8,264 nucleotides of DNA, taken from Acidobacteriota bacterium. GTDB lineage: Bacteria > Acidobacteriota > Terriglobia > Terriglobales > Acidobacteriaceae. Every line of letters begins with the position of its first letter. Position 1 is the first letter of the stretch. Under the pieces are notes generated by a model, which did not search any database, had not been told where the DNA came from, and saw only the letters and a program-made list of their open reading frames with translations. Shown here piece by piece: positions 5,441-8,264 of this stretch. Made by a program: the position numbers and the translations under genes. The stretch lies in contig JAJXXG010001095.1 in the NCBI GenBank assembly GCA_021781255.1, forward strand, positions 1 through 8,264, given 5' to 3'.

Positions 5441-6508
5441 TTGAAGAAAAAACAATTGATTCTGGGTTTGCTGGTGCTGGTCGCGCTGGTGGCGCTCGTC
5501 ATCTGGGGCTGGGACAAAATGCACTTTGACTTTGCCACGTTCCGCTCCCAGCTTGCGCTGGCCGACTGGCGGCGCATCGGCATTGCGACCGGCTGCATCT
5601 ACCTTGGCTATGTTTTCCGCTCGGTGCGCTGGTCGATGCTGCTGCGCCACAACAAGAACGTTCCGATGTTTTCTCTGCTGGGAACGCAGGTGATCGGCTT
5701 CACCGCCGTCGCGCTGATCGGGCGCGTTGCCGATCCAGTGCGGCCCTATCTGGTTTCAAGAAAGACCGGCCTTCCGCTCAGTTCCCAGATTGCCGTCTAT
5801 ATTGTCGAGCGGCTCTTCGATCTCGGTTCGATGGCGCTCCTGTTTTCCTCTGTCATCCTGCTGGCGCCGGCCGGAGCCATGCCTCATCCCGAGATTGTGA
5901 AGAAGGCCGGGTATGGCGGAATGCTCTTCACCATCGGCGGCGCAGTCTTTCTGGTCCTGGTGCGACTGGCCGGCGGAATGGTCGCCACGTTCTTTGAGCG
6001 CGCCTTCGGCCTGGTGTCAAAGTCGCTCGCCGACGCTACCGGACACAAGATTCGCGCCTTTCACGCCGGGCTGGACACCATGCGCACCTTCTCGGATTTC
6101 GCAGTGGCCGCGGGGCTTTCACTGAGCATGTGGTGTCTGATTTTGCTGGCCTATCTTGAATGCACGCGGGCCTTTGTCAGCAGCCCCGAACTGGCCTCCA
6201 TGACGCTGGCCAAGTGCATGCTGCTGCTGGCCTTCAGCGGAGGCGCAAGCGTCTTTCAGTTGCCGGTGCTGGGCTGGTTCACACAAATAGGCCTGGTGGC
6301 CGCGGCGCTGTCGAGCTTCCTTGGCGTTACGGCAGAGGCCGCGACGGCCTGCGCCGCGACCATCCTGCTTGTCACCTTCCTGAGCATCGTGCCCGTTGGC
6401 CTTGTGTGGGCGCAGTTTGAGCACGTAAGCCTGCGCAAGATTACCCACGAAAGCGAAGAAGCCGAAGAAAAGCTGGAAGTAAAGGAAACCGCGGAGACGC
6501 CAGAGTAG
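5441..6508 (+). CDS. YbhN/UPF0104-family (LPG synthase TM-like) membrane protein
   Basis: The product (355 aa) is a polytopic inner-membrane protein related to the flippase/transmembrane part of lysyl-phosphatidylglycerol synthase and to AglD. Its exact role is unknown; the family is linked to lipid handling at the membrane. About eight to nine hydrophobic segments can be seen, near 6-24, 45-62, 77-95, 128-146, 158-181, 218-240, 252-275, 280-298 and 305-325. Family marks are 'GYVFRSVRWSMLL' (57-69), 'GRVADPVRPYLVSRKTGLPLSS' over 94-115 and 'VERLFD' (122-127). The C-terminus is a charged tail rich in Glu (about 336-355), probably cytoplasmic. It starts with TTG and follows the transglycosylase gene by 62 nt, with either read-through or its own promoter possible. 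It converges on the DUF502 gene with a 13-nt gap. Confidence 0.88.
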   Translation: MKKKQLILGLLVLVALVALVIWGWDKMHFDFATFRSQLALADWRRIGIATGCIYLGYVFRSVRWSMLLRHNKNVPMFSLLGTQVIGFTAVALIGRVADPVRPYLVSRKTGLPLSSQIAVYIVERLFDLGSMALLFSSVILLAPAGAMPHPEIVKKAGYGGMLFTIGGAVFLVLVRLAGGMVATFFERAFGLVSKSLADATGHKIRAFHAGLDTMRTFSDFAVAAGLSLSMWCLILLAYLECTRAFVSSPELASMTLAKCMLLLAFSGGASVFQLPVLGWFTQIGLVAAALSSFLGVTAEAATACAATILLVTFLSIVPVGLVWAQFEHVSLRKITHESEEAEEKLEVKETAETPE

Positions 6509-6521
6509 GGCGGATAAAGCA

Positions 6522-7184
6522 TTACTGGGCCGGCGGGCTGGCGGGCTGCGTAAACCGGATGCTCTCCGGCGCGACTGCCCCGCCTGTAAGCAGCATGCTC
6601 ATTGCCTGCTCCATGGTCATGTCCGTCTCGGTCACGCGGTCCAGCGGCAGCACCTGCAAAAACGCCGATGTCGGATTGATTGCGTTGGGCAGCAGAACCG
6701 CGGCCAGTTCCTGGCCTGTGCTGGAGTCGGTAAGCGTGCGTGTGAGGAAGCCAACACTCTTTTGCCCGGCGATGGGAAAGTCGACCAGCACCACGCGCTG
6801 GCGGGACTCCTTCTTGGCCATCATGGTGTCAAGCAGCTGACGCACCGAGGTGTAGACCTTGGCTACAAAGGGCAGGCGCTCCAGCAGCGCCTCGAACAGA
6901 CTGAAGGCCTGCCGGCCCACCACCAGCGACGTGACGCGGCCCACAACGTAAAGCACCACGAGCGTCAGCACAATGGCCAGTGCGGGCTGGAGCCAGGGCT
7001 GCGCGAGCCAGTCCTCGGGAAAGATGGTTTCAAAGAAACGGAGCAACGGCATGCCGGCCTTGGCAAGGTTGCCCAGCACAAAGCTGAAGACAAGCCAGGT
7101 GACAAACAGCGGGCCGATGGTGATGACGCCGGCCAGTATGTTGCGCTGCAGATCGCGCAATGGATGTGCAAGGATTCGTTTCAC
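6522..7184 (-). CDS. DUF502 family membrane protein
   Basis: The product (220 aa) is a two-helix membrane protein of the DUF502 family, whose biochemical role is not established. The helices lie near 16-39 ('GVITIGPLFVTWLVFSFVLG') and 66-89 ('QPALAIVLTLVVLYVVGR'). The following soluble part has the family signature 'LPFVAKVYTSVRQLLDTM' (104-121), then 'PNAINPTSAFLQVLPLDRV' (166-184) and 'MTMEQAMSMLLTGG' (189-202). The GTG at 7184 was chosen because AGGAG (7191-7195) lies 6 nt upstream; an in-frame GTG at 7217 lacks such a site and would add 11 residues unlike the family. It converges on the YbhN-like gene (13-nt gap) and is divergent from the coiled-coil gene across 186 nt. Confidence 0.9.
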   Translation of the reverse strand: MKRILAHPLRDLQRNILAGVITIGPLFVTWLVFSFVLGNLAKAGMPLLRFFETIFPEDWLAQPWLQPALAIVLTLVVLYVVGRVTSLVVGRQAFSLFEALLERLPFVAKVYTSVRQLLDTMMAKKESRQRVVLVDFPIAGQKSVGFLTRTLTDSSTGQELAAVLLPNAINPTSAFLQVLPLDRVTETDMTMEQAMSMLLTGGAVAPESIRFTQPASPPAQ

Positions 7185-7190
7185 GCGGTT

Positions 7191-7195
7191 CTCCT
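7191..7195 (-). promoter_or_regulatory. Ribosome binding site (AGGAG) fixing the DUF502 GTG start
   Basis: On the minus strand AGGAG is followed by AACCGC and then GTG (7184). The 6-nt spacing is ideal and decides against the longer frame starting at 7217. Confidence 0.75.
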
Positions 7196-7353
7196 GGGAA
7201 TGAGAATACGCGAGCACGGCTCAGCCTCGGGAATCCCCATCGGCATTTCATTCCTTGCAAGCTTCCGCAACGGTCCATGGCTCCATTGACACCGTCTGCT
7301 TCTGCCGTTGGCGCTTTCTGATGGCGGGGGTCGGGCGATTTCCCTTTATAGTG

Positions 7354-7360
7354 AAGGAGG
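7354..7360 (+). promoter_or_regulatory. Ribosome binding site (AAGGAGG) of the coiled-coil protein gene
   Basis: AAGGAGG is a full-strength site 10 nt before ATG 7371; an overlapping GGAAGG (7359-7364) gives a 6-nt spacing. It fixes the ATG over the TTG at 7308 in the same frame. Confidence 0.75.
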
Positions 7361-7370
7361 AAGGTATTCC

Positions 7371-8015
7371 ATGAGTGAACTAGCGCGCCCTGAAGCTGGT
7401 GAACCACTCCAGCGCATGCCCAACCCGGCTGAACTCTATCCGCGGAGCGCCACCCCGACGCAGCCCGCCGGAGCCAGGGAGCCGTTGCCGCCGCAGAATG
7501 TTGAGCGCACCCTGCAGCCTGTGCCTGCGCCCACAGTGCGCGCGCCGCAACCCACGCCTGGGAAGAAGGTTGCCGGTGCACCTCAGCCGTCAGGCTTCCA
7601 GCGCGCCATGGACGCGGCGCGCGTCGTGATGCCGTTGGTGCAGAAGTTATTGCCCCTGTTGGAAGGAAATGTAGCTTCTGCCGTGTCGAATGTGCTGGCG
7701 CCCCGCTCGCAAACCTCGCATGCGGCGAATCTCGAACCCATTGAAAGCGCGCTGGTGAAGATGCATTTGGAGCAGCGAGCGATGCACAACAAACTCGAGG
7801 AGCAGAACTCCTCGCTGCAGCGCGTGGCGGATCAATTGGGCCAAGTGAAGGAGGCCACTGACCGCAACACGCTGGAACAGCAGGAGTTGATGGACGACCT
7901 GCACCGGATGCGGAGAAAATTCATGATCTACGCCTGGGTCGGCCTGTGCCTGCTGGTCGCCGCCATTGCAGCGAATGTGTTCGTGTTCCTGCGCATCCAG
8001 CGAATCCTGCCATAA
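7371..8015 (+). CDS. Unrecognised proline-rich coiled-coil protein with C-terminal membrane anchor
   Basis: I do not recognise this protein (214 aa). Residues 1-75 are rich in Pro, Ala and Gln and probably unfolded. A hydrophobic amphipathic stretch, 'ARVVMPLVQKLLPLLEGNVASAVSNVL', runs over 83-109. Residues of about 120-182 have heptad-like spacing and many Glu, Gln and Lys ('LEQRAMHNKLEEQNSSLQRV'), giving a likely coiled coil. One membrane helix lies at about 185-207, with only seven residues after it. With no signal peptide and positive charges ('RMRRK', 179-183) just before the helix, the bulk most likely faces the cytoplasm, as in tail-anchored proteins. A scaffold or envelope-associated role is possible, but nothing shows it. 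The next gene downstream is outside the window. Confidence 0.78.
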   Translation: MSELARPEAGEPLQRMPNPAELYPRSATPTQPAGAREPLPPQNVERTLQPVPAPTVRAPQPTPGKKVAGAPQPSGFQRAMDAARVVMPLVQKLLPLLEGNVASAVSNVLAPRSQTSHAANLEPIESALVKMHLEQRAMHNKLEEQNSSLQRVADQLGQVKEATDRNTLEQQELMDDLHRMRRKFMIYAWVGLCLLVAAIAANVFVFLRIQRILP

Positions 8016-8264
8016 ACCGCCCCTAAACACCGAAGAACCATTTCTGCCTTAATTTCGATACAAATTTGATTTCACTAATAGATCTTTTGCTGAGATAAAT
8101 ATTAACTGCATACTTTTTGCTACCTTTTACGAACTTCGTGATGTGGAACATTGCCAGTCGTATTTTCGGCGGGCTAGTATTCCCGGTAGTTGAATTGGGG
8201 ATAATTGGCCCCGCGCCACTGAGCAGTTGTTCTAGTGTTCACAGAGCTTAACTAACGAGCGGCG
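8016..8264. other. AT-rich intergenic region with promoter-like sequence
   Basis: No gene can be supported in this 249-nt stretch. GC falls to 30 of 100 bases at 8041-8140, far below the surrounding genes. TTGCTG (8087-8092) and CATACT (8109-8114), 16 bp apart, form a plausible promoter for a gene to the right. TTTTGCT occurs at 8085-8091 and again at 8115-8121, 30 bp apart. An ATG at 8141 opens 36 codons ('MWNIASRIFGGLVFPV..') to a TAA at 8249, without a Shine-Dalgarno. This is probably the control region of the next operon. Confidence 0.5.

Noticed and set aside
6532..6547. Tandem GGCGGGCT x2
   Set aside because: It encodes the Pro/Ala-rich C-terminus of the DUF502 protein and is ordinary low-complexity coding sequence.
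7286..7352. Promoter made of TTGACA (7286-7291) and TATAGT (7347-7352)
   Set aside because: The boxes are 55 bp apart, and a start from TATAGT would fall within the Shine-Dalgarno of the coiled-coil protein gene.

Overview
The window looks like chromosomal DNA of a soil-type acidobacterium (Terriglobia/Acidobacteriaceae-like). This rests on recognising protein families, on GC-rich codon use (roughly 60% GC by eye), and on start signals that mix Shine-Dalgarno sites before TTG/GTG starts with apparently leaderless genes. The phylum is an inference. I see no insertion sequence, phage gene, CRISPR array, tRNA or rRNA.

Layout. (1) Positions 2-415 hold the 3' end of a probably secreted protein with an Ig-like C-terminal domain. 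Sixteen bases later comes a LolC/LolE-type FtsX-domain permease (432-1718), with no LolD ATPase in view. (2) At 1719-1883 lies a control region containing a GTATAC-centred near-palindrome over a possible -10, followed by a foldable leader. It precedes a secreted GH27 alpha-galactosidase (1884-3419). That gene is interrupted by two adjacent in-frame stop codons (TAG TGA, 2598-2603), although everything after them is intact and in the same frame. (3) A 67-residue double zinc-ribbon protein (3433-3636, minus) converges on it. It is divergent from a HAD-IIB/Cof-type phosphatase (3736-4617, plus). Both of these genes carry TACACT exactly 6 nt before the ATG, the signature of leaderless transcripts. 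(4) The HAD gene is followed closely by a secreted SLT-type lytic transglycosylase (4644-5378, TTG start). After 62 nt comes a YbhN/UPF0104-type polytopic membrane protein (5441-6508, TTG start), whose ribosome site can be masked by a perfect 9-bp stem. (5) A DUF502 membrane protein (6522-7184, minus, GTG start) converges on it. It is divergent from an unrecognised proline-rich, coiled-coil, C-terminally anchored protein (7371-8015). (6) The window ends in an AT-rich intergenic stretch (8016-8264) with promoter-like sequence and a doubtful 36-codon ORF.

How the genes fit together. Most products act at the cell envelope: lipoprotein sorting, murein turnover, a YbhN-type membrane protein and DUF502. 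The alpha-galactosidase would serve extracellular or periplasmic plant-polysaccharide use, but as written the gene cannot make a full enzyme. The strongest items for follow-up are the tandem-stop alpha-galactosidase, the mirrored TACACT-N6-ATG starts, the stem over the TTG start at 5441, and the hairpins inside the zinc-ribbon gene. I do not see a clearly new multi-gene system.
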